64,000 nt of DNA, from NCBI RefSeq assembly GCF_000384215.1, contig NZ_KB913032.1:5137602-5201601 (forward strand), given 5' to 3'. Position numbers and translations under genes: made by a program. This document shows, one piece after another, positions 43,967 to 52,400 of this stretch (its first letter is position 1; the number at the start of each line of letters is the position of its first letter). A model generated the notes under the pieces. The model saw nothing but the letters and a program-made list of their open reading frames with translations, did no database searches and was not told where the DNA came from. Source of the stretch: Amycolatopsis alba DSM 44262 (GTDB taxonomy: Bacteria; Actinomycetota; Actinomycetes; Mycobacteriales; Pseudonocardiaceae).

Positions 43967-46066
43967 CTAAATCTCGGTCGCGGTCCGGTCTCGCTCCTTC
44001 ACGGATTCCAGCAGGAGCTGGGAGACGTCGCGCACGGTGACGTTTTGGCCACGCTGCTCGCTCTGCCGCTGCACGAGACCGTCGTTCAGCATCACGCGGC
44101 AGAACGGGCAGCCGGTGACGATGGTTTCGGCGTCCGTGCCGAGTGCCTCGTCGACGCGTTCGAGGTTGATGCGCTTGCCGATCTGCTCTTCCATCCACAT
44201 CCGCGCGCCACCGGCGCCGCAGCAGAGCGAACGGTCGGCGTGCCGGGGCATCTCGCTCAGGGTGGCGCCGGTCGCGCCGACGAGTTCGCGCGGCGGCTCG
44301 TAGACCTTGTTGTGGCGGCCGAGGTAACACGGGTCGTGGTAGGTCACCGGGCCGGCGTCGACCGGTTGGACCGGGGTGAGTTTGCCCGCGCGGACCAGCC
44401 GGTTCAGCAGCTGCGTGTGGTGCAGGACCTCGTAGTGCCCGTCCAGTTGCGGGTACTCGCGGCCGAGCGTGTTCAGGCAGTGCGGGCAGGTGGTGACGAT
44501 CTTGCGCGTGCCCGGTTCGCGGCCATCGAACACCGCGTTCAGTGTCTCGACGGTCTGCTGCGCGAGCATCTGGAAGAGGAACTCGTTGCCGGAGCGGCGG
44601 GCCGGGTCGCCGGTGCAGGACTCGTCGGTGCCGAGGATCGTGTACTTGACCCCGGCGAGATGCAGGAGCTCCGCGGTCGCGCGGACGGTCTTGCGGGCGT
44701 TGTCGTCGAAAGCGCCCGCACAGCCGACCCAGTAGACGTACTCGACGTCTTCGGCGAGTTCGCCGTCGAAGATCGGCACCTCGAAGCCGAGGTCCTTCGT
44801 CCAGGCGAGGCGGTCGGAGTTGTTCTGGCCCCAAGGGTTTCCCTTGGTTTCCAGGTTCTTGAACAGCACGCCGAGTTCGCTCGGGAAGGCCGACTCGATC
44901 ATCACCTGGTACCGGCGCATGTCCACGACGTGGTCGACGTGCTCGATGTCGACAGGGCACTGCTCGACACACGCGCCGCAGGTGGTGCAGGACCAGAGGA
45001 CGTCCGGGTCGATGACGCCGAAGTCCTCCTTGGTGCCGACCAGCGGACGCTCCTCGGGCGCCTCCTTGCCGTCCAGGATGTACGGGGCGCTCTCGAAGAG
45101 GTGGTCCCGCAGATCCATGATCATGAGCTTGGGGGACAACGGTTTCCCCGTGTTCCACGCCGGGCACTGCGACTGGCAGCGGCCGCATTCGGTGCAGGTG
45201 GCGAAGTCGAGCATGCCCTTCCAGGTGAAATCCTCGATCTTGCCGCGGCCGAAGGTGTCGTCCTCGCCCGGATCCTCGAAGTCGATCGGCTTGCCGCCGG
45301 ACTCCATCGGCAGCAGCGGGCCGAGCGCGTCCGGGAGCCGTTTGGCGGTGACGTTGACCGGCGCCAGGAAGATGTGGAGGTGCTTGGAGTAGAGCACGAT
45401 CGACAGGAACGCCAGCATCACGCCGATGTGCAGCAGCAGCCCGACGGTCTCCAGTGGCTCGGTGACCGGGAGGCCCAGCGGCTCCAGGAGTTCGCCGACG
45501 CCGAGGGAAACCCACGCGCCCGACTCGTACGGGAAGACGCCGACCGCCGCCGACGCGCCGCGGAAGAGGAACATCGTCCAGATCACGTTGAAGATCATGA
45601 ACAGGATGAACCAGGCGCCGCCGGTGTGCGACCCGTAGAACCGGGACGCGCGCTCTTGGCGTTCGGGTGCCTGGCGGATCCGGATGACCGCGAAGACCCC
45701 GAGCGAGACGAGTACCGCGACGGCGATGAAGTCCTGCAGGAAGCCCAGAACCGCCCAGTGCCCGATGAGCGGGATGTGGAAGTCGTGGTCGAACAGGGCG
45801 CCGTACGCCTCGAGGTAGACCGAGCCGAGGATCACGAAACCCCAGAACGTGAACAGATGCGCGAGTCCGGGGACCGACCACTTCAGCAGTTTGCGCTGCC
45901 CGAAGACCTCGGCCAGATGTGTTTTCGCGCGGACGGCCATGACGTCGGAGCGTTTTTCGTCCGGCTGGCCGGACTTGATCAGTTTGTAGAGCCAGGCGGC
46001 GCGGCGGGCGGCGAAAGCGAGACCGGCGACGGTGACGAGCAGGCCGAGGATGAGACGAACGAGCAC
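43967..46066 (-). CDS. Membrane-bound Fe-S oxidoreductase, heterodisulfide reductase-like (Rv0338c type)
   Basis: 699 residues from GTG 46066, chosen because GGAGGA lies 4 nt upstream; the frame is open further but that part overlaps the Cys-rich gene. Five or six membrane helices in the first 235 residues (NarI/HdrE-like, with His residues that could bind haem). Two [4Fe-4S] motifs follow: CTECGRCQSQCP (291-302) and CTTCGACVEQCP (360-371). Two CCG domains come after ('CTGDPARRSG', 'CPHCLNTLGREYP', then 'HDPCYLGRHN', 'CCGAGGARMW'). The layout equals HdrD/GlpC-type quinone-linked oxidoreductases and mycobacterial Rv0338c. Electron donor and acceptor are unknown. Confidence 0.87.
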   Translation of the reverse strand: MLVRLILGLLVTVAGLAFAARRAAWLYKLIKSGQPDEKRSDVMAVRAKTHLAEVFGQRKLLKWSVPGLAHLFTFWGFVILGSVYLEAYGALFDHDFHIPLIGHWAVLGFLQDFIAVAVLVSLGVFAVIRIRQAPERQERASRFYGSHTGGAWFILFMIFNVIWTMFLFRGASAAVGVFPYESGAWVSLGVGELLEPLGLPVTEPLETVGLLLHIGVMLAFLSIVLYSKHLHIFLAPVNVTAKRLPDALGPLLPMESGGKPIDFEDPGEDDTFGRGKIEDFTWKGMLDFATCTECGRCQSQCPAWNTGKPLSPKLMIMDLRDHLFESAPYILDGKEAPEERPLVGTKEDFGVIDPDVLWSCTTCGACVEQCPVDIEHVDHVVDMRRYQVMIESAFPSELGVLFKNLETKGNPWGQNNSDRLAWTKDLGFEVPIFDGELAEDVEYVYWVGCAGAFDDNARKTVRATAELLHLAGVKYTILGTDESCTGDPARRSGNEFLFQMLAQQTVETLNAVFDGREPGTRKIVTTCPHCLNTLGREYPQLDGHYEVLHHTQLLNRLVRAGKLTPVQPVDAGPVTYHDPCYLGRHNKVYEPPRELVGATGATLSEMPRHADRSLCCGAGGARMWMEEQIGKRINLERVDEALGTDAETIVTGCPFCRVMLNDGLVQRQSEQRGQNVTVRDVSQLLLESVKERDRTATEI

Positions 46067-46089
46067 GAGTCCTCCGGGGGAGAATCGGC

Positions 46090-46527
46090 TCAGTGAGAGC
46101 CGGTGTAGTACCGGCACGCCTTGCAGGCGTACCGCATTTTGGCCACTCGCCACCGTTTTCGGTAGGCGTCGAGATGTCCCGGCCGTGGCGGATGCACGCC
46201 GAGTCTTCGGTGACAGCGGATCCGCCGCCCCGCTTCGAAGAGTTCGGTCGCCAGGCCGAGGTACGCGCGCCGGAGCGCGATACCGGGTTCCGTGGCGAGG
46301 TGGTCGCGGCAGAAGCGGTGCAGGAGGGCGAGATCCGGCAGTCCGGGCGTTGTCGAGCCAGGGAGGTGCTCGACAACGCCTAGTCCGGGATGTCCCGCGG
46401 GAAGGGAGAATCCGGCGGGCAGTCCACAATGGACGCAGGTGAGGGTGCAGCTCAGGCAGCGGGTGACGTGGCGGATCCGCCGTTCGCGCTGATCCCCGTC
46501 GATCGTTTCGCGAACGTGCCAACCCAA
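46090..46527 (-). CDS. Small Cys-rich (zinc-ribbon-like) hypothetical protein
   Basis: 145 residues from TTG 46527, chosen for GGAGGC 5 nt upstream. Cys pattern: CLSCTLTCVHC at about residues 25-35, a single Cys in 'RFCRDH' and one in 'RIRCHRR', and a C-terminal CKAC ('MRYACKACRYYTGSH'). That makes two candidate zinc knuckles or an Fe-S site, with many Arg/His residues. No membrane segment. It ends 24 nt before the Fe-S oxidoreductase gene on the same strand, so a role in assembling or regulating that enzyme is possible but unproven. Inside it, 46346-46358 and 46368-46380 form a perfect 13-bp inverted repeat. Confidence 0.6.
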   Translation of the reverse strand: MGWHVRETIDGDQRERRIRHVTRCLSCTLTCVHCGLPAGFSLPAGHPGLGVVEHLPGSTTPGLPDLALLHRFCRDHLATEPGIALRRAYLGLATELFEAGRRIRCHRRLGVHPPRPGHLDAYRKRWRVAKMRYACKACRYYTGSH

Positions 46528-46875
46528 GGGAGCCTCCAAGACCGTGGTGTGTCCTGTGTCACTCTCAATACTGGAGAGTAGGGCTCGCTCCGGCGGCGCG
46601 ACAGGTCCAACCGGATGGCTTCCGCGCGGCCGGTCGGCGTAACGCTGGGCACCCGTACACCGATCTCGCGTGATCAGACCCGGAACTCGCGTGCTTGGGG
46701 ACCGCACTCGTGAGTTCCGCCTCCAAGCACGCGAGTCACGGATTCCGTCTCGCGGCGTGCTCGAGCCCGCGCACGCTTCCGCACACCGTGACCCACTCGT
46801 AGCCGAAAACGGCCCGGCGGACGTCACTCGCTGGTTATAGTCCTGACCCGTGGTAATGGGGGAGGGAACGACAGG
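46528..46875. other. Intergenic region with divergent promoters and a large palindrome
   Basis: 348 bp without a gene I can support. ACTCTC/GAGAGT (46561-46579) lies about 34 nt upstream of the Cys-rich gene. ACTCGCGTGCTTGG (46685-46698) pairs with CCAAGCACGCGAGT (46723-46736), and an inner palindrome ACTCGTGAGT lies between them. The promoter for the NfeD-flotillin-ATPase operon must lie in 46740-46870. Confidence 0.5.
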
Positions 46876-47460
46876 ATGGGCGGGTTCGTCACCGCGGCTC
46901 TGGGGTTCCCGGCCGTGCTCTTCAGCTTCCTGCTGATCGTGGTGATCGGTTACTGGCTGCTGGCACTGTTCGGCGGAGTCGACACCGATGGCTTCGATGG
47001 CGGAGACGGGCTCCTGGCGGGCTTCGGTGGGGTCCCACTGTCCATTTCGCTCTCTTTACTGATCGCATTCACCTGGTTCGCCAGCCTGGCAGGGACGGTT
47101 CTTCTCGATGATCTGGAGCTTTCGACACCATCGAGGATCGGGTTCGGGGTCGGCGTGCTCGCCGTCGCGCTCGTGCTCGGCACGCTCGGGACGAGGGTGA
47201 TCGCGGTGCCACTGCGCCGGGTATTCGGTCCCGCGAAGGAACCGAGCAGGCGGGACTTCGTCGGTCGCGCCGCCGTCATCCGCACTTCGTCGGTGAGCCA
47301 TGACTTCGGGCAGGCCGAGGTCGCCGCCGCCGACGGGTCGACGGCCATTGTGGACGTTCGGCAGGCGGGCCAAGGCAACCTGACGGCCGGGAGCCGCGTT
47401 GTTCTCTATGACTACGACTCCGAAGGCGAGTTCTTCTGGGTCGAGTCTTTGGATCTCTGA
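46876..47460 (+). CDS. NfeD/YqiJ-like membrane protein, flotillin partner
   Basis: 194 residues, ATG start. Three predicted membrane helices (about 8-33, 55-76, 88-108), then a soluble C-terminal OB-fold-like domain of about 75 residues ('DFVGRAAVIRTSSVSHDFGQAEVAAADGSTAIVDVRQAG...GSRVVLYDYDSEGEFFWVESLDL'). This is the arrangement of YuaF/YqiJ proteins, which pair with flotillins in Bacillus and E. coli. It begins a three-gene operon, with the flotillin 17 nt downstream. Probably anchors or tunes the SPFH assembly. Confidence 0.83.
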   Translation: MGGFVTAALGFPAVLFSFLLIVVIGYWLLALFGGVDTDGFDGGDGLLAGFGGVPLSISLSLLIAFTWFASLAGTVLLDDLELSTPSRIGFGVGVLAVALVLGTLGTRVIAVPLRRVFGPAKEPSRRDFVGRAAVIRTSSVSHDFGQAEVAAADGSTAIVDVRQAGQGNLTAGSRVVLYDYDSEGEFFWVESLDL

Positions 47461-47477
47461 AGCAGAAAAGGAACACT

Positions 47478-49487
47478 ATGGGTGCCATCAGCGTGGGGGC
47501 CGGCGTTCTGATCGCCGTGATAGTTGTCATCCTCCTGGTCTTGCTCTTCACGATCACCAGGTTGTTCAAGAAGGTGCCGCAGGGGAAGGCGCTGATCATC
47601 TCGAAGGTCCGCCGCGTCGACGTGACGTTCACCGGCGCGATCGTCCTGCCGGTACTGCACAAGGCCGAGATCATGGACACCTCGGTCAAGGCGATGGAGA
47701 TCACCCGCACCGGCCGTGAAGGCCTGATCTGCCGGGACAACATCCGCGCCGACATCCGGATCTCGTTCTTCGTCCGGGTCAACAAGACCGTCGAGGACGT
47801 CATCAAGGTCGCGCAGGCGATCGGCACCGAACGCGCGAGCCACGAGGCCACGCTGCAGGAGCTGTTCAACGCGAAGTTCTCCGAGGCGTTGAAAACCGTC
47901 GGGAAGCAGCTGGACTTCGTGGATCTCTACACGAAGCGCCACGAGTTCCGCGATCAGATCATCCGCGTCATCGGCACCGACCTGAACGGGTACAGCCTCG
48001 AGGACGCGGCCATCGACTACCTCGAGCAGACGCCGATGGCGCAGCTCGACTCCGCGAACATCCTCGACGCGCAGGGTATCCGCAAGATCACCGAGCTGAC
48101 CGCGATCGAGCACGTGCGCACCAACGAGTTCCGCCGCGGCGAGGAAAAAGAGATCACCCGCCAGAACGTGGACGCCCGCGAGGCGATCCTCGAACTGGAG
48201 CGCCGTCAGGCCGACGCCGAGATCAAGCAGCGCCGCGAGGTCGAGACCATGCGGGCGCGCGAAGAGGCCGAGATCGCCAAGGTCCAGGCGGAGGAGCGGC
48301 TCAAGTCGCAGGCCGCCGACCTGCGCACGGACGAGCAGCTCGGCGTCCAGCACCAGAACCAGCAGCGGGAGATCGAGGTCGCGGGCAAGAACCGCGAGCG
48401 CGTCATCGCCATCGAGAGCGAGCGCATCGAGAAGGACAGGCTCCTGGAGGTCATCGGCCGCGAACGCGAGACCGAGCTGTCCCGGATCGCCAAGGACAAG
48501 GAAGTCGAGACCGAGAAGCGGTCCATCGCCGAGGTGATCCGCGAGCGGATCGCGGTCGAGAAGACCGTGGCGGAGCAGGAAGAGAACATCAAGAAGCTCC
48601 GCGTCGTCGAAGAGGCGGAGCGTCAGCGCTCGGCCACCATCATCCGGGCCGAGGCGGAGGCGCAGGAAAACCTCGTCAAGGACATCAAGGCCGCGGAAGC
48701 CGCCGAGGCCGCGTCGAAGCACAAGGCCCGCGAGGAACTGACGCTGGCCGAGGCGCGCCAGCAGGCCGCCGAGCTGGAGACCCGCGCGAAGATCCGTCTC
48801 GCGGAGGGCATCCAGGCCGAGGAGGCCGCCGTCGGCCTGGCCGCGGCGCAGGTCAAGGAACGCGACGCGGACGCGCTGGAGAAGGTCGGCCGCGCCGAGG
48901 CGATCGTCGAACGCGAGAAGGCGATCGTGCTCGCCGACGCGATGCGCGACAAGCTCAAGGGCGAGGCCGAAGGTCTCACCGAGAAGGCCGCCGCGATGGC
49001 CGCGCTCGACAGCGCCAGCCGCCTGCACGAGGAGTACCGCCTGCGCCTGGAGGCGGAGAAGGAGATCCGGCTCGCCGCGCTCAACGTCCAGCGCGAGGTC
49101 GCCGAGGCCCAGGCCACGGTCCTGGGCATCGGGCTGGAGAAGGCCGACATCGACATCGTCGGCGGCGAGACCATGTTCTTCGAGAAGGTCATCGGCTCGA
49201 TCGGGCTCGGCAAGAGCGTCGACGGGTTCGTCGAGCACTCGGACGTCGTCCAGACGCTCGGGAAGTCGTGGCTCGACGGTTCGGGCAGCTTCACCGACGA
49301 CATCGGCAAGCTGCTCGGCTCGGTGAGCACCGAGGACGTGAAGAACCTGACGCTGTCGGCCTTCCTGGCCAAGCAGCTGCAGGCGGGCGGCCCGGACAGC
49401 GGCAAGGTGCAGGAGCTGCTGGCCATGGCGCAGCGGCTCGGCCTCGCCGACAAGTCCGTCGCCACCCTCGCCCCCGCGAAGCAGTGA
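47478..49487 (+). CDS. Flotillin / SPFH-domain protein (YqiK-like)
   Basis: 669 residues, ATG start. One N-terminal membrane helix (about 5-27), SPFH/band-7 domain at about 35-210 ('FKKVPQGKALIISKVRRVDVTFTGAIVLPVLHKAEIMDTS'). A very long charged Ala/Glu/Arg-rich coiled coil follows at about 215-560, then a C-terminal domain ('GLEKADIDIVGGETMFFEKVIGSIGLGKSVDGF'). Flotillins form membrane microdomain oligomers or cages. The C-terminal 100 residues could contact the giant ATPase, whose GTG start overlaps this stop codon (GTGA), giving tight translational coupling. Confidence 0.93.
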   Translation: MGAISVGAGVLIAVIVVILLVLLFTITRLFKKVPQGKALIISKVRRVDVTFTGAIVLPVLHKAEIMDTSVKAMEITRTGREGLICRDNIRADIRISFFVRVNKTVEDVIKVAQAIGTERASHEATLQELFNAKFSEALKTVGKQLDFVDLYTKRHEFRDQIIRVIGTDLNGYSLEDAAIDYLEQTPMAQLDSANILDAQGIRKITELTAIEHVRTNEFRRGEEKEITRQNVDAREAILELERRQADAEIKQRREVETMRAREEAEIAKVQAEERLKSQAADLRTDEQLGVQHQNQQREIEVAGKNRERVIAIESERIEKDRLLEVIGRERETELSRIAKDKEVETEKRSIAEVIRERIAVEKTVAEQEENIKKLRVVEEAERQRSATIIRAEAEAQENLVKDIKAAEAAEAASKHKAREELTLAEARQQAAELETRAKIRLAEGIQAEEAAVGLAAAQVKERDADALEKVGRAEAIVEREKAIVLADAMRDKLKGEAEGLTEKAAAMAALDSASRLHEEYRLRLEAEKEIRLAALNVQREVAEAQATVLGIGLEKADIDIVGGETMFFEKVIGSIGLGKSVDGFVEHSDVVQTLGKSWLDGSGSFTDDIGKLLGSVSTEDVKNLTLSAFLAKQLQAGGPDSGKVQELLAMAQRLGLADKSVATLAPAKQ

Positions 49488-52400
49488 CGGCGACCGAACC
49501 GGCGGCAGGAACGGAGCAGCTGGACGCGGGCACCTACGAGGTGCTCCGCGCCCGGCTCGCCGCACAGGCCGCCGAACTGGCGAAACGCGCGGACGAGCTC
49601 AACACCGCGCGGCTCGGGGTCTTCGGCAGCGCGCAGCTCGCGCTGATCGGCACGGAGCGGATCCGCACCGCGAACAACTGCGTGCCGCGCGACGTCGTGT
49701 CCGTCGGCGGGCGGATGTTGTTCGGCTACAACGTCTTCATCGGGCTCAAACCCGAGACGACGGTCGACGATGTCTTCTCGCTGCACGGCTTCAGCCATGA
49801 CGAGGAAGCCTTCCGCTTCGACGACGTGCCCGCCGAAGAGCTGCCCGGACTGCTGCGTGACGAGCAGTTCGTCCGCGATTTCGCCGAACTGTACCGGTAC
49901 TACCGGCAGGCGAAGCTGCTGCAGCTGCGCCGGGTCGAGGGCAAGCTGCTCGCGGTGTTCCAGATCGGCCCGCGGACCGAGGACATCCGCGTGCTGCGCT
50001 GGGGCATCGCCGCCGACGGCAAAGTGTCCTATGTGGACAGCCGGGGTGAACGCGACCACGTCTTCCCGCCGTCGCACGACTTCGAATGGATCGAGACCAG
50101 CCGCGAGCAGCACGTTCTCGGACGGCATCCGCACATCTCGATCGAGGACGAGGTGTTCGTCGAGACCGTCGGCGGAAACCTGACGATCAAGGTCGAGAAC
50201 AACACCGAGACCGGCGAGGGCGTCTACTCCGAGCCGGTCGACGAGCCGTTGCAGAGTCTCGCCGACGCCGAGGTGTCCTACGCCAGGATCGGCCCGCTGA
50301 TCCTGCTGCGGATGCTGCCGTACAAGGAGACCGAACACCGGTACCTGGTGTTCAACACCCGCACCCGCGACGTGGTGCGCCTCGACGGGATCGGGCAGGC
50401 GTGCCAGCGGCTGCCCGAGGACCACGGCATCATCTTCCCCGGCGGGTACTACCTCGACACGGGCATCAGCAAGACGTTCGACACCACGGTGGACGAGCTC
50501 GAATTCGAGCGCGTGATCCGCTCGCCCAACGGGGAGGACGTGCTCTACGTCTTCCACGCGCGGGCCGAGGGGCGCTCGCTTCTCCTGCCGTACAACGTGA
50601 TCCGCAAAGAGGTCTCGAACCCGATCCCGTGCCACGGGTACTCGCTGTTCGACGACGGCACGATGGTGCTGTTCCGCGCGCTGTCCGACGAGCCGAGCCG
50701 CGTGCATCCGATGCAGGTGTGGCGGACGCCGTTCCAATCGGACACGTTTGCCGCGTCGCAGCCGGCCGGGACAGGGCCGCTGGAGCGGGTCGGCAACGCC
50801 GATCTGGTCCGCGGGATCTCCGACTGCCTGTCGATCGGCCGGATGGTCGGCGAGATGGCGCCGTCGGCCGCGGTGTTCGAGGCCCTGATCGCCGCGTGCG
50901 CAAGGGTTTTCGATCACTACCACTGGCTCGGTGAGGCCGAACTCGGCGATCTGCGGTCGCCGCTGTCGGACGTCCGGGTCACCGCGGAGCAGGTGCTCGA
51001 CGAGTTCGAGACGGTCACCTCGCTCACCGCTCAGGCCGCCGAAGCCGTGGAAGAGGCGGCCGCGGAAACCGCGTCGCTCGTGCGCAGGGTGCGCGGCGAG
51101 GCGCTGAACGCGGCCGACGCGTGGGTGCGCAGGCTCGCCGAAATGCACCGCGCGCGAGGCCATCTCGTCACCGTGCGGGAACTGCGGTACGTCGACACCG
51201 ACCGGGTCGACAAGGTGATCGCCGACCTGGACACGGAATTCGGCGAAGCCGCGCAGCGGGCCGTCCGGTTCCTCCAGGGCGAGGACGCGTTCACGAGCTA
51301 CCACGCAGAGGTCGACAGGCTGGTCGAAGCCGCGGGCGCGATCGCGACCGTCGCCGAGGCGATCCCGGTCGCCGAGCAGCTGGACGAGCAGTCCGGCGGG
51401 CTCGAAGTCCTCACCGACGTCGTCGGTGGGCTGGACATCGCGGACGCCGTGGTGCGGACGAAGATCCTCGAACGCGTCGGCGAGGTGATCGGCGGGGTCA
51501 ACCGGGCCCGTGCCACCCTCGACGCGCGCCGCAAGGAACTGCTGGAGACCGAGGGCCGGGCGGAGTTCGCCGCCGAGTTCGCGCTGCTCGCGCAGGCCAT
51601 CACCGGCGGGCTCGCGGTCGCGGACACCCCGGACCGCTGCGACGAGCAGCTCGGCAGATTGCTGCTGCAGCTGGAAAATCTCGAATCGCGGTTCGGCGAG
51701 TTCGACGACTTCCTGGTTTCGCTGGGCGAAAAGCGCACCGACGTCTACGAGGCGTTCTCCTCGCGCAAGCAGGCGCTGCTCGACGAGCGGGCCCGCCGTG
51801 CGGACAGGCTGGTCGATTCGGCCGAACGGATCCTCACGAGCGTGACCAGGCGGGTCGGCACGCTCGGCTCGGTCGACGAGATCAACACCTACTTCGCCTC
51901 CGACCCGATGGTCGCGAAGCTGCGCAGCGTCGTCGCCGAACTGCGCGACCTCGGCGACCAGGTACGCGCCGAGGAGCTCGAAGGCCGGGTCAAGGCCGCT
52001 CGCCAGGAGGCCGGTCGCGCGCTGCGGGACAGGCTCGACCTCTACGGCGAGGGCGGGGAGACGATCCGCCTTGGCCGCAACACCTTCGCGGTCAACACCC
52101 AGGACATCGACCTCACCCTGGTGCCGCACGACGGCGGGATGAAGTTCGCGATCACCGGGACCGACTACCGCTCGCCGGTGCGGGACCCCTCGTTCGAGGC
52201 GACGCGGCCGTACTGGGATCAGCTGCTGGTCTCGGAGTCGCCCGAGGTCTATCGCGCCGAGTACCTGGCCACGTCGATCCTGCTCGAGAAGCCGGAGTTG
52301 CCGGAGACCGAGCTGCTGGAGGTCGTCCGGCGCGTCGCGGGTGACCGCTACGACGAGGGTTACGCGCGCGGCGTGCACGACCACGACGCCGCCGCGATCC

